Source: Siphonodentalium dalli (lineage: Eukaryota; Mollusca; Scaphopoda; Gadilida; Siphonodentaliidae). Taken from it: DNA of 64,000 nucleotides. Made by a program: the position numbers and the translations under genes. Shown here piece after piece: positions 22,677 through 35,360 of the stretch. The notes under the pieces were generated by a model. That model was given only the letters and a program-made list of their open reading frames with translations, did not search any database and was not told the origin of the DNA. Positions within the stretch are counted from its first letter, which is position 1. Each line of letters opens with the position of its first letter. The DNA lies in contig CP136068.1 in NCBI GenBank assembly GCA_032622095.1, positions 59,108,025 through 59,172,024 on the forward strand, read 5' to 3'.

Positions 22677-25563
22677 AGCTCACCTGAGACAAAGTCTCCG
22701 GTGGAGCTATAGTCATCACTCCTCGTCCGTCCGTCCGTCCGTCAAGAATCATCTTCTCGTCCCGAACCGTAAGACATAACGTGTTCATATTTGGTGTGGA
22801 TGTTCCCTAGGTGAATCACATTCAGATTTGTTCAAATGAGGTCACTGGGTGAAATAGTTGTGAAAGCAGGGCCATAACTCTATTCCTCCATAGTAATTCT
22901 TAGAACGACTTCTTTTACTGAACTATAAGGCTGTATGGATTCATATTTGGTGTGGATGTTCCCTAGTTGACTCACATTCAGATTTGTTAAAATGAGGTCA
23001 CAAGGTTGATTAGTTGAGAAACCAGGGCCATAACTCTATTCCTCCATAGTAATTCTTAGAATGACTTCTTCTTTTGAACCATTTGACCGATTTAGCTTAC
23101 ATTTGGTATGGAGAGTCCTTGTGTGACTGGGGTTCAGATTTGTTCAAATGAGGTCACTGGGTCAAATAGGGGCAGAGCCAGGGACAACTCTTAAATTTTT
23201 GTTAATTCAAATCCTTGTTTTAAACACTTGCCACCAACCCCCTCCCCCACCACCACCACTGCATGTCCCTGCCACCCCACATCAGATCCCTGCAAGGTTC
23301 ACACCATTAAAAGCCCTTCACTTTAGTTATATGACATGCCAGGAACTGACCAGCCTTAATTCTCACAGTGCTCACAGCTATGTGTCCAGTCATTGTAAGG
23401 AAATTAACTTTTATCTCAATATCCACATTTATCAGGCTAAGAGAGAAAGAGGTGTGTGAATTAATTTTAATCCTATGTGTTTACAGCAATCTCCTAGTCA
23501 AATACAACTCTAACTGTTTGACAGTTTACACATTTTATAATAGTATTAGTATTAACCATTTCATTACCAGAGCTATGCTGGTACAGCAATAAAGACCCTG
23601 CACCAGTGTATTCTCCTATATATAAGAGAATACACTGGGGTTCAAGATCAAGGAAATATTGTTAGGCCAATATAGTCAGACATCCAAATAAATCACACAT
23701 GTCCTATTCTCGCAGGGATGTCCCCACATATGTTTGGGGAGGGGGGCAAATTTCTCAGATTTGTTCATTGAGATGTAATTGTTTTTCCAAAACCAATTAC
23801 ATATACTAAAATAAAATGAATATAAAATAATAGACCATTGATCAAGAGAAATGAGCTCCTAGTTTTAATATTTGTCCAATATTTATTATTTTATAACAAG
23901 GTACTAGTATCATGCCAGTGCATTGTCTTATATATGTGAGTGTCCCATATGTAGCCTCACCTAAGAGAATGCACTGGCTTTCAAGGTTAAGGAAATATTG
24001 TTAGGAAAATGTAGACAAGCATCCAATAAATCACAAATGTCCTTTTCTTGCAGGGATGTCCCCATGGGTTGAGGGGTGGAATTAGCAGATTTGTTCAATG
24101 AGATGTAATTTTTTTTCTCAAAATTAATTATTTAGACTAAAATGAATATAAAATAGTAAACTACTTAATTTTTTAACTCCCAGATTACATTATATAAAAT
24201 ATATGCCATATTATATACCATTTGAAAGAGTAAGCTCCAAAACATTGTATTATCAACTTATCCAGTATAATAAACTGTGGACATGTTGTTTTTATTGAGT
24301 TGCCAAAGAGTTTTGTCATCTTGATTGCAGTAAAAAGCAAAATTATTTTCAATGCAGGGGGAATAACTCTATATATTAAAGATGGAGTTCTTCCCCTTCC
24401 ATTAAAAAAGTTTGAATTCTGTTGCATTTTGGGATCCAAAGGGGTGGGGGGGGAGTCATTCTATAATTTCAATAGTTTTTGGCTCACCTGAGACGAAGTC
24501 TCTGGTGGAGCTATAGTCATCACGCCTCGTCCGTCCGTCAACAATTCTTTAAACTTCTCCTCTGGAACCATAAGACCGTATGGGTTCATAGTTGGTGTGG
24601 ATATTGCCTAGGTGACTCACATTCAGATTTGTTCAAATGAGGTCACTGGGTCAAATGTAGGTAGGCAGGGCCAGGGACATAACTCCAAAAATTATTAAAA
24701 ATTGCAAGTGAAGTCTGACATTTTTATAAACATTTCCTGGAGATCTGCTAGAGGTCATTAATTCCCAATTACAACAACAATCTATCATGTATTGTTCAAA
24801 TCTTTCAACAGGACATTTAACTCTCCCACACCCACCACTTCACCAGAACATATTTGGCAAACTTGAAAAGTGTTCTTTGAAAGAACCACCAGCTCTACTT
24901 AGTTCACATTTAATATTGAGGCTCCTTCGGTGATGTGTGATTCAGATTTGTTTAATCAGGGTCACCAGGTCAAGTAGGTGCAATAGTAATTCATGATACG
25001 TCTTCTATGCAAGAATGAAATGGCCTATTTTGCTTATATTTGGTAGGAAATTACCTTGGGTGACAGATTTGTGAAAATGGCATCACAAAGTCGAATAAGG
25101 GCATTGCCAGAGACATAACTATTTCACAACATAGTAATTCTTAAAATATGTATGGAAGAGCCCAGAACTAGCTGGCTTATTTAGCATGGAATGTTCTTGT
25201 TTGACTGCAATACAGATATTTTTAATGGGGTAACCTGGTAAAATAGGACAGTTTCCTTCTTAATATGTTTCCTTCACAAGGACCATCAGGACTATTTTAT
25301 AAAAAGGCGCTTGTGAGATTGGAAATTTCCAACAATTGGGAAAGTTTGAGATGTCAATTGTGTAATTCCAACCTACAACCTAAGACTTGGGAGGGGGGGG
25401 GGGGTTATCAGTAGTGTACAGTTGGTAATTTGGCCACGTATCCTGTTTAGATCTACTTCTTTTAAAGTGATTATGAAAAGTTCTGACTTGTGGTCTCCAG
25501 AGTCCCAGTCTTATCAGTCTTTGCAGTCTGGTGAGCGACACCACAGTCATTGACTGTCTTGTT
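22677..25563 (+). mobile_element. Family I tandem-repeat element inside inverted-repeat arm
   Basis: The 5' hairpin (22677-22708) opens AGCTCACC and is followed by CGTCCGTCCGTCCGTC and ~155-bp units (TTCATATTTGGTGTGGATG at about 22786 and 22940). Near the 3' end GGTGAGC (25530-25536) and the hairpin CAGTCATTGACTG (25544-25556) precede TCTTGTT. A second 5' hairpin (24481-24512, GGCTCACC) shows that another family I copy lies within, so this is a composite. A duplicated segment of about 200 bp (about 23595-23800 and 23915-24120; CCAGTG(T/C)ATT...GGGATGTCCCCA) is also enclosed. The insertion left no target duplication. Confidence 0.75.
24481..24512 (+). other. Second family I 5' hairpin, nested start
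   Basis: GGCTCACCTGAGACGAAGTC and the matching GGTGGAGCT arm after TTTTT mark the 5' end of another family I copy. The single 3' terminus at 25544-25563 could belong to this copy, leaving the outer one 3'-truncated. Confidence 0.75.
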
Positions 25564-26391
25564 GAGAGAAAATTCCAATATTTTTGGTGATGTCAGTGGT
25601 GACAACAGTAACAATTAACCATGGTGCAGCATACATGTTAGTATTCAATGTATAGAAGGCATAATAGCCAATTTTGTACATCAACCACAACTTGTAAGCG
25701 ATTGCAGGACACCCTGGGCAATATTTACCATTTTCCATATTTGGCAACCATTTTGAGCCAAAGTAAGAATTTTAGTTCCAGTGAGTTGGAATATTAATAG
25801 GTAATGGTATGCCTCACTTAATTGCAACCTTCTGTTCATTTCTTGTTGAAATATGACTAGAATCCCAGTTGTGATTTTTTGTGAAATTTTATACCGCGTT
25901 CTGTAAAATCGAATTTTTGAGGGATCACAAGCGGATAGGACCCCAATAATTGCATATTTAATTGCTCCAATGATCAGTTAATATACAAAATACAAAATAA
26001 AGTAATATTACTCAACCAGTTCCAAACAGCATGAACTGATCTAGAAGGTATTTGTGAAAAAAAAAGTTATTTTCAACTTCCGGTGGCCATCTTGGATGGT
26101 GAGTTTCAATTTTGGCCCAAAATAGTGTCATTATGTCTTAGCTTCATGAAAATATATACATTTTTCTAGATTAGTCATGTGAATTTGCAACAAATTCCAA
26201 GTAACTGGTTTTACGTCTGGGGAAAAATTTGGGGGTAGGGTATACTTTTTAGGGCGCTATAAAAAAAATTGCTCAAGGCTGACAGATGGCCAGCCGATAA
26301 AATCTTGATGTCGGATACCTGTATTTACAAATCCGCAGAGAAAAAAACTTTATACGCCAAAACACGCATCCGTGACCTGGCGGCCGGACTT
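25564..26391 (-). repeat. Right arm of inverted repeat, outer part
   Basis: Inverted complement of about 20011-20752, from GAGAGAAAATTCCAATATTT to the GGCCGGACT end. It carries about 110 bp (near 26230-26340) that is absent from the left arm. Confidence 0.8.
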
Positions 26392-26469
26392 ATTGTTGCA
26401 TTTTATGTTTCTTTCAAAAACAGGGTGCCAGTTCTGCCAATGCTGCCGGACCTTATCCCTTATTTTGTT

Positions 26470-27448
26470 AGCTCAACTTTACTTTGTAAAGTTTGAGCTA
26501 TTGCCATGGCTTTGTCGTCCGTGTGTGCGTAATGCGTCAACAATGCAGGCTACAGGTCGTATCTTTGGTCGGATCATTATGAAATTTGTCATAGCTGTTG
26601 ACATCAACATTTAGACCAGAATGATTAATTTTGGGGTCATTCGGAAAAAAAACATGGCCGCCAGTGGCCATCTTGGATTTCAAAATTCAATCCATTAGCA
26701 CGGGCTACAGGCCGTACTGTTTGTCTGATCATCATGAAATTTGTCATGGATGTTAATATTAACATGTAGATGGGAACGAGTAATATTGGGGTCATTTGGC
26801 CCAAAAACATGGCCGCCAACAGCCATCTTGGATTTTACTCTTTGTATGACTAAATCCTTTAGCACGGGCTACAGGTCGTACCTTTAGTCTGATCATCATA
26901 AAATTTGTCATGGCTGTTGAAATTGGAATGTAGATGGGAACGAGTCATTTTGGGGTCATTCGGACAAAAACATGGCTGCCAGTGGCCATCTTGGATTTCA
27001 AAATTTAATCCATTAGCACGGGCCACTGGTCGTACTGTTCGTCTGATCATCATGAAATTTGTCATGGATAATAATATTGACATGTAGATGGGAACGAGTA
27101 ATTTTGGGGTCATTCGGCCAAAAACATGGCCGCCAGCAGCCATCTTGGATTTTACTCTTTGTATGACTAAATTCTTTAGCACGGGCTACAGGTCGTATCT
27201 TTAGTCTGATCATCATAAAATTTGTCATGGCTTTTGAAATTGGAATGTAAATGGGAACGAGTCATTTTGGGGTCATTCGGACAAAAAACATGGCCTCCAG
27301 CAGCCATCTTGGATTTTACTTTTCTCTTCATGTCTATAAACTAGTATTAGACATTCAACTTTCCACATTCCTAATCGCTGCATTGACTGTAATACATTAA
27401 ATTATTCCCTTTCCAAGTTGAGCTACAGTGTCATTGACACTTTCATTT
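26470..27448 (+). mobile_element. Family II tandem-repeat element, short copy
   Basis: The 30-nt hairpin AGCTCAACTTTAC...GTAAAGTTTGAGCT (26470-26499) is followed by a GTCGTCCGTGTGTG run and about five units of 155-165 bp. Each unit contains ACGGGCTACAGGTCGTAC, ACATGTAGATGGGAACGAGT and CCGCCAGCAGCCATCTTGG. The 3' block has the inverted subterminal AAGTTGAGCT (27415-27424), the perfect hairpin AGTGTCATTGACACT (27427-27441) and TTCATTT. Minus-strand frames here are translations of the repeat, not genes. Confidence 0.8.
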
Positions 27449-27472
27449 AATTTCATACCATGTTTGGTTTTT

Positions 27473-30465
27473 AGCTCAACTTTACTTTGTAAAGTTTGAG
27501 CTATTGCCATGGCTTGGTATCCGTCGTCTGTGTGTGATTCGTCAACAATTTCCTTTAGCACGGGCTACAGTTCGTACCTTTGATCCGATTATTATGAAAT
27601 TTGTCATGGATGTTGACATGTAGATGGGAACGAGTCATTTTGGGGTCATTCGGAAAAAAAACATGGCCGCCATCGGCCATCTTGAATTTCAAAATTAAAT
27701 TCATTAGCACGGGCTACAGGCCGTACTGTTCGTCTTATTGTCATGAAATTTGTCATGGATGTTAATATTGACATGTAGATGGGAACAAGTAATTTTGGGG
27801 TCATTCGGCCAAAAAACATGGCCGCCAGCAGCCATCTTAGATTTTACTCTTTGCATGACTATTAAAATCCTTTGACAAGAGCTACAGGTCGTACCTTTGT
27901 GCGGATCATCATAAAATTAGTCATGGATGTTAACAATGACATGTAGATGGGAAAGAGTCATTTTTGGGTCATTCGGCCAAAAAACATGGCCGCCAGCAGC
28001 CATCTTGGATTTTACTCTTTGCATGACTAAATCCTTTAGCACGGGCCACATGTCGTACCTTTAGTCTGATCATCATGAAATTTATCATGGCTGTTGAAAA
28101 TGGAATGTAGATGGGAACGAGTCATTTTGGGGTCATTCCGACAAAAATCATGGCCGCCAGTGGCCATCTTTGATTTCAAAATTTATTTCATTAGCACGGG
28201 CCACAGGTCGTACTGTTCGTCTGATCATCATGAAATTTGTCACGGATGTTAATATTGACATGTAGATGGGAACGAGTAATTTTGGGGTCATTCGGCCAAA
28301 AAACATGGCGCCAGCAGCCATCTTGGATTTTACTCTTTGTATGACTAAATTCTTTAGCACGGGCTACAGGTCGTACCTATAGTCTGATCATAATAAAAAA
28401 TTTCATGGATGTTAACAATGACATGTAGATGGGAACGAGTAATGATGGGGTCATTTGGCCCAAAAACATGGTCACCAGCAGCCATCTTGGATTTTACTCT
28501 TTGTGTGACTAAATCCTTTAGCACAGGCTACAGGTCGTACCTTTAGTCTGATCATCATAAATTTTGTCATGGATGTTAACAATGACATGTAAATGGGAAA
28601 GAGTCATTTAGGGGTCATTTGGCCCAAAAACATGGCCGCCAGCATCCATCTTGAATTTTACTCTTTGTATGACTAAATCCTTTAGCATGGGCTACAGGTC
28701 GTACCTTTAGTCTGATCATCATAAAATTTATCGTTAATGTTAATAATGAAATGTAGATGGAACGAGTCATTGTGGGGTCATTCGGCCAAAAAACATGGCT
28801 GCCAGCAGCCATCTTGGATTTTACTCTTTGTATGACTAAATCCTTTAGCACGGGCTACAGGGTCGTACCTTTAGTTTGATCATCATAAAATTTTTCATGG
28901 ATGTTAACAATGGCATGTAGATGGGAATGAGTCATTTTGGGGTCATTCGGATGAAAAACATGGCCGCCAGTGGCCATCTTTGATTTCAAAATTCAATCCA
29001 TTAGCACGGGCTACAGGTCGTACTGTTCGTCTGATCGTCAAGAAATTTGTCTTGGATGTTAATATTGACATGTAGATGGGAACAATTAATTTTGGGGTCA
29101 TTCGGCCAAAAAACATGGCCGCAGCAGCCATCTTGTGTTTTACTCTTTGTATGACTAAATCCTTTAGCACGGGCTACAGGTCGTACCTTTAGTCTGATCA
29201 TCATAAAATGGATGTTAACAATGACATGTAGATGGGAACGAGTCATTTTTGAGGTCATTTGGCCAAAAAACATGGCCGCCAGCAGCCATCTTGGATTTTA
29301 CTGTTTGTATGATTAAATCACTTAGCACGGGCTACAGGTCGTACTTTTAGTCTGATCATCATAAAATGGATGTTAACAGTATGTAGATGGGAACGAGTCA
29401 TTTTGGGGTCATTCGGCCAAAAAACATGGCAGCCATCTTGGATTTACTCTTTGTATGATTAAATTCTTTAGCATGGACTACAGGTCGTACCTTTAGTGTG
29501 ATCATCATAAAATTTGTCAGGGATGTTATTATTGACATGTAGATGGGAACGTGTCATTTTGGGGTCATTCGGCCATAAAACATGGCCACCAGCAGCCATC
29601 TTGGATTTTACTCTTTGTATGACTAAATCATTTAGCGAGGGCTACAGGTCGTACTTTTAGTCGGATCATCATAAAATGGATGTTAACAGTATGTAGATGG
29701 GAACGAGTCATTTTGGGGTCATTCGGCCAAAAAACATGGCAGCCATCTTGGATTTACTCTTTGTATGACTAAATTCTTTAGCACGGGCTATACAGGTCGT
29801 ACCTTTAGTGTGATCATCATATAATTTGTCATGGCTGTTGAAATTGGAATGTAGATGGGAACGAGTCATTTTGGGGTCATTCGGCCAAAAAACATGGCCG
29901 CCAGCTGCCATCTTGGATTTCAAAATTCAATCCATTAGCATGGGCTACAGGTCGTACTGTTCATCTGATCATCATGACATTTGTCGTGGGTGTTAATATT
30001 GAGTTGTAGATGGGAATGAGTAATTTTGGGGTCATTCGGCCAAAAAACATGGCCGCCATCTTAGATTTTACTCTTTGTATGACTAAATCCTTTAGCACGG
30101 GCTACATGCAGGTCGTACCTTTAGTCTGATCATCATAAAATTTGTCATGGCTGTTGAAATTGACATGTAGATGGGAACAGGTCATTTTGGGGTTATTCGG
30201 CATTAAAACATGGCTGCCAGTAGCCATTTTGGATTCTACTCTTTGCATGACTAAAGCTATCAAATGTTTTTGAATTGTTGGAAAACATAGCCGCCAGCAA
30301 CCATCTTAGATTTTACTTTTATATACATGTATATATATATCTTTTCATGTTGATAAACTAGTATTAGACATTCAACTTTCCACATTCCTAATCACTCCAT
30401 CGACAGTAACACATTAAATTATTCCCTTTCCAAGTTGAGCTACAGTGTCATTGACACTTTCATTT
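27473..30465 (+). mobile_element. Family II tandem-repeat element, long copy
   Basis: It begins 25 bp after the previous element ends, with the same hairpin at 27473-27502. It ends with AAGTTGAGCT (30432-30441) and the hairpin AGTGTCATTGACACT (30444-30458). Between lie roughly 17-19 units of 155-165 bp. Two unit subtypes intermix, one entered by GATTTCAAAATTCAATCC, the other by TTTTACTCTTTGTATGAC. Copy number of the inner unit explains the length difference from the 979-bp element next to it. Confidence 0.8.
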
Positions 30466-30524
30466 TGTGGGGGGTGGAAGGGACATGTAAATTTTGATGC
30501 ATTTCTGAATAAATACACGCATGA

Positions 30525-30660
30525 ATAGAAAACCTTCGGAATAGCGAACCTTTGCAATTCGGGATAGAGAGCTTTCGGAATAAAGAGCCTTCAGACTAAG
30601 TTTAGAATAGAGAACCTTCAGAATATGGAACCTTAGTAATAGGGAACACTTACCCTCTTG
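30525..30660 (-). repeat. GAAGGTTCGCTATT minisatellite, locus 2 (inverted)
   Basis: Complement-strand units of the same 14-17-bp repeat as at 19541-19640 (AATAGCGAACCTTTGCAATT and similar). It lies directly downstream of a family II 3' end. Confidence 0.65.
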
Positions 30661-30734
30661 TGTTGGAGGCAATTTGGCTTAGTCCATACAATGGAACGCA
30701 TATTTTTGTTTCAGCATATATTTTGGTCTTCTTA

Positions 30735-31105
30735 ATCAAAGATCCATAAAGTAATAATATTTTGTGTATATTCTTTTTAGGAAATTACTAAAACTGAAAA
30801 AGCCATTCATATTTTTCAAGTTCTTTTAAAATACTTCACCATAAAATATGGAATTTGGCTCATTCTGAGAAATGAGGCTCCAAAATCAGATAAACTCCTA
30901 TTTTTGAAGGCACACAACCCATAAAAATATTTAATGGATCTTGGAAGGATTTTTGTTCTGTAATCAGGAACATACAACCTAAAAAATACACATGAAATTT
31001 TAAGTACTTTATTTAAATGAATTTAAATTTGTTATATACATATCCCTGAAAATCCATAAATTGATGATTTGACAAAATGTGCTCAAATTTATTTCACAAA
31101 ACTAA
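30735..31105 (+). repeat. Dispersed repeat, inverted copy of 18030-18345
   Basis: Aligns with 18030-18345 on the opposite strand, with many substitutions. No open frame of note. Confidence 0.6.
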
Positions 31106-31114
31106 TCCCTTTTT

Positions 31115-32060
31115 AGCTCAAAATTCAATCCATTGGCGCGGGCTACAGGTCGTACTGTTCATCTGATTATCATGAAATTTGTCATGGATGTTAGTATTGA
31201 CATGTAGATGGGAACGAGTGATTTTGGGGTCGTTCGGCCAAAAAACATGGCCGCCAGCAGCCATCTTAGATTTTACTCTTTGCATGACTAACTCCTTTGG
31301 CGCGGACTACAGGTCATACCTTTGATCTGATCTTTATGAGATTTGTCATGAATGTTGACATTGACATGTAGATGGGAACGAGTCATTTTGGGGTCGTTCG
31401 GCCAAAAAACATGACCGCTGGCAGCCATCTTGGATTTCAAAATTCAATCCATTGGCGCAGGCTACATAACAGGTCGTACTTTTCGTCTGATCATCATGAA
31501 ATATGTCATAGATGTTAATATTGACATGTAGATGGGAACGAGTGATTTTGGGGTCGTTCGGCCAAAAAACATGGCCGCCAGCAGCCATCCTGGATTATAC
31601 TCTTTGCATGACTAAATCCTTTGGCACGGGCTACAGGTCGTAGCTTTGGTCGGAACTTCAATGAAATTTTTCATGGATGTTAACAATGACATGTAGATCG
31701 GAACGAGTCATATTGGGGTCGTTCGGCTGAAAAACATGGCCGCCAGCAGCCATCTTGGATTTTACTCTTTGCATGACTAAATCCTTTGGCGCGGCCTACA
31801 GGTCATAGCTTTGGTCAGATCTTCATGAAATTTGTCATGGATGTTAAAATAGACATGTAGATGGGAACGAGTCCTTTTGGGGTCAATTGGCCAAAAAACA
31901 TTATCACCAGCAGCCATCTTTGATTTTACTCTTTGCATGACTAAATCATGGCACATGTTAGACATTTCAATTAGCACCTTTCCTATTCCTCCATTTACTG
32001 TCAACCATTAAATTATTCCGCTACCTAAGTTGAGATACAGTGTCATTGACACTTTCATTT
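31115..32060 (+). mobile_element. Family II element lacking most of its 5' hairpin
   Basis: TTTTTAGCTCA passes directly into AAATTCAATCCATTGGCGCG, so the hairpin and CGTCCGTG segment are deleted. About five units follow, of the subtype with TTGGCGCGGGCTACAGG. The 3' end is complete: AAGTTGAGAT (32027-32036) and AGTGTCATTGACACT (32039-32053). Confidence 0.78.
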
Positions 32061-32582
32061 GATTTTTGTTGAGTTTTAGTATGTTGTTAATGGAGGGTTT
32101 AGGACTGTCCGCTTGTCAACTGAACGGAAAACTATTAAATACATGGGATAACTATAGGACATTTGTAAGATCATTAAAATTTGCAAATAATTCTAATGAT
32201 ATACCGATATTGCAACAAGTAACATACAATGTATAATTTCAGATTGGCCTTGTCTTCAGGTGGCAATCCAATTGCGTGAAATGAGCCTGTTACTATAAAT
32301 ATAAAAAGAATAGTAAGCTGTTATCATAGTATAGCAGTGTGCAGCCAATCAGAATGCGAGAAAGTCACGCGAGATATAATATAAATAGATATGGCTTTAT
32401 GGTACAGCTATATATTTATTGTTAATGTGAGTTGTCGTTCTAAAAAGTTTCTTTTCTGTTATTGATATAACAATTAAATTAATGCTTGTATGCTGTCTCA
32501 TGACTATTGTGCCAGAAGTTGTAGCATTTATACTTGCAAATAATAAAGAAAAGTTACTTTAATTATTTGTTCTTGTCGTGGA
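32061..32582. other. No recognised feature
   Basis: AT-rich DNA between two family II pieces, with no coding or repeat homology that I recognise. Confidence 0.5.
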
Positions 32583-32910
32583 AGTTAATATTGACATGTA
32601 GATGGGAACGGGTAATTTTGGGGTCATTTGGTCATAAAACATGGCCACCGGCAGCCATCTTGGATTTTACTCTTTGTATGACTAAATCCTTTGACACAGG
32701 CTACAGGTCGTATCTTTCGTTGGATCATCATGAAATTTGTCATGGATGTTGACATGGATGAGAAACAAGTCATTTTGGGGTCATTCGGCAAAAATACATG
32801 GCCGTCAGTGGCCATCTTGGATATCAAAATTCAATTAGCACAGACTACAGGCATAACTGTTCGTATGATCATCATGATGGGAACAAGTCATTTTGGGGTA
32901 ATTTGGCCAT
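32583..32910 (+). repeat. Family II fragment without termini
   Basis: About two diverged units (ACATGTAGATGGGAACGGGT, GGCAGCCATCTTGGATTTTA) with neither terminal hairpin. Confidence 0.75.
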
Positions 32911-32964
32911 ATATAAAACATGTCAACCTACAGACCACATCCCTCATCCGATCATCACCAAACT

Positions 32965-33061
32965 TCATATTTCAGCTTCGAGGGGCAGCAGGCCAAGCGT
33001 TAGTAATATAGCACATGTGGCTGTCCGTTGTGGAAGATGCTGTATACGTTTCAGCATTTTT
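32965..33061 (-). pseudogene. LINE reverse-transcriptase C-terminal fragment, distal part
   Basis: The minus strand reads KMLKRIQHLPQRTATCAILL, then GLLPLEAEI and TGA (32965-32967). This is the post-polymerase region common to a group of LINE reverse transcriptases. It is the continuation of 35194-35360: deleting the family I element between them joins the two in frame. The piece is only about 30 codons, so it is a relic. Confidence 0.7.
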
Positions 33062-35193
33062 AGCTCACCTGAGACGTAGTCTCCGGTGGAGCTACAGTCA
33101 TCACTCCTCGTCCGTCCGTCCATCCGTCCGTCAACAATTCTTTGAACATCTTCTCCTCTGGAACCGTAAGACCAAATGGGTTCATATTTGGTGTGGATGT
33201 TCCCTAGGTGACTCATTCATATTTGTTCAAATGAGGTCACTGGGTCAAATAGTTGCGAAACCAGGGCCATAACTCTATTCCTCCATAGTAATTCTTAGAA
33301 CGACTTATTTTCCAGAACTATAAGGCCGAATGGGTTCATATTTGGTTTGGATGTTCCCTAGGGGACTCACATTCAGATTTGTTCAAATTAGGTCACTGGG
33401 TCAAACAGTTGCGAAGCCAGGACCATAACTCTTTCCCTCCATAGTGGATTCTTTTAAACATCTTCTCAAATACCATCAGGCCAAATGGGTTCATATTTGG
33501 TATGAAGGATCCTTGGGTGACTGGGGTTCAGATTTTTTCAAATGAGGTCACTGGTTAAAATGTGGGCCTTTATTCAAGTTCACTGCTTCTGCCACCCTGG
33601 TCCCAAAAATAATATTTATTAGTAAGAACCATTTACTTTGGCTCTAACTGTATGCAGGGTATGCATACACATGTCAAGTGAAATCTGACATTTGTATAAA
33701 CATTCCCTGGAGATCTGCTAGAGGTCATTAATTCCCTATTACAACAACAATTTATCTCATGTATTGTTCACATCTTTCAACAGGACATTTAACACATTTA
33801 TCAGGGTCACCAGGTCAAGTAGGTGCAAGGCCAGTACATTACTCTTTTTCTCCATAGTAATTCATGATATATCTTCTATGCAATAATCAAATGGCCTATT
33901 TGCTTATATTTGGTATGAAATTACCTTGGGTGACAGATTTGTGAAAATGTTATCACAAAGTTGAATAAGGGCAGAGCCACAGACATAACTATTTCACCAC
34001 ATAGTAATTCTTAAAATATGTTTGCAAGAGCCAAGAACTAGTTGGCTTATTTAGCATGGAATGTTCTTGTTTTACTGCAATTCAGATTTTTTTTAATGGG
34101 GTCACCTGGTCAAATAGGGGCCAAGCGAAGGACAGTTTCACTCTTAATATGCATCCTTCACTAGGACCATCAGGTCTATTTTACTGATATTTAGTATGAA
34201 TGGTTCTTTGATGTCTGGGATTCAAATATATTCAGATGGGGTCACCACTCACCAGGTTAAATAGGGTGGGACCAGGGACATAACTATGTCAAATTTATTC
34301 AGATGGGGTCACCAGGTTAAATAGGGTGGGACCAGTGACACAACTGTATGTCTCTATAGTAATTCTTAAAATGTCTTCTCAAGAGAGGTTGGACTATTTA
34401 GCTTACATATAGGGGCCAAGGGAAGGACAGTTTCCCTCTTAATATGCTTCCTTCAAAAGGACCCATCAGGTCTATTTTACTGATATTTAGTATGAAGGTT
34501 TTTTTGTTGTCTGGGATTCAAATTTATTCAGATGGGGTCACCGGGTTAAATAGGGTGGGACCAGGGACATAACTATATGTCTCTATAGTAATTCTTAAAA
34601 TGTCTTCTCAAGAGAGGTTGGACTATTTAGCTTTCATATACTTGGAGGATCCTTTAGTGACTGAGATTCAGATTTGTTAACATGAGATCAATGTGTTAAG
34701 AAATGACAGGGCTATGGGGAGTTAACACTTTTGTGTCTAATAAAATCATTGAAATACCAAATTCATTAAATCATCTACCTTGGACCTACCTGACTGATTA
34801 ATTTGACATACATGTATGGTGTTTTGGGTCCATGGATAATTGGGCTTCAAACATGTCTAAATGGTTTAATAAAAAGGTGCTTGTGAGATTGGAAATTTCA
34901 AACAATTGAGAAAGTTTGAGATGTCGGTTGTGAAATTCCAACCTAAGACTTGGGAGTCTGGAGGGGACTTGTTGAGCTGGAGGAGGGGGTGATCAGTAGT
35001 GTATAGTTGGTAATTTCAAGGTGGCTATTCACCCATCTACATACATGAAGCCTCTCTAGCCACATATCTTGTTTAGATCTACTTCTTTTAAAGTTATTAT
35101 GAAAAGTTCTCTGACTGTTGTGGTCTCCAGAGTCCCAGTCTTATCAGTCTTTGCAGTCTGGTGAGCGACCCCACAGTCATTGACTGTCTTGTT
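33062..35193 (+). mobile_element. Family I tandem-repeat element inside a LINE fragment
   Basis: 5' hairpin at 33062-33093 (AGCTCACCTGAGACGTAGTC). Units with TTCATATTTGG lie at about 33181, 33335 and 33490, a 155-bp spacing. More diverged units follow, then a block GGTGCTTGTGAGATTGGAAA shared with the 465-2669 copy. The 3' end has GGTGAGC (35160-35166), CAGTCATTGACTG (35174-35186) and TCTTGTT. The flanks are TTTTT on the left and AAGTAAAAAG on the right, with no target duplication. Confidence 0.78.
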
Positions 35194-35360
35194 AAGTAAA
35201 AAGTTGATAAATGATCCAGATCTTTCTTTGTGATGTTAATGACATCCAGTTCATAGAGAAGTCTTGGCAGTATGTAGCATTTCAGGAGGTGTTGAATATT
35301 TTGGATTAAGTCCATTGAGTCCATGGAATCCCGCTCCAAGACTCGGAGCGGGATTCCATG
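35194..35360 (-). pseudogene. LINE reverse-transcriptase fragment, proximal part
   Basis: On the minus strand two frames together read GAGFHGLNGLNPKYSTPPEML and then LKCYILPRLLYELDVINITK, KDLDHLSTFY, with one frameshift between them. This is the region after the polymerase core in many LINEs and resembles the corresponding part of 39210-40856. The family I element begins just after FY on this strand. The fragment continues at 32965-33061. Confidence 0.7.

Noticed and set aside
23148-23459. Frame with a proline run
   Set aside because: The run comes from a C-rich stretch inside a family I element, with no conserved protein context.
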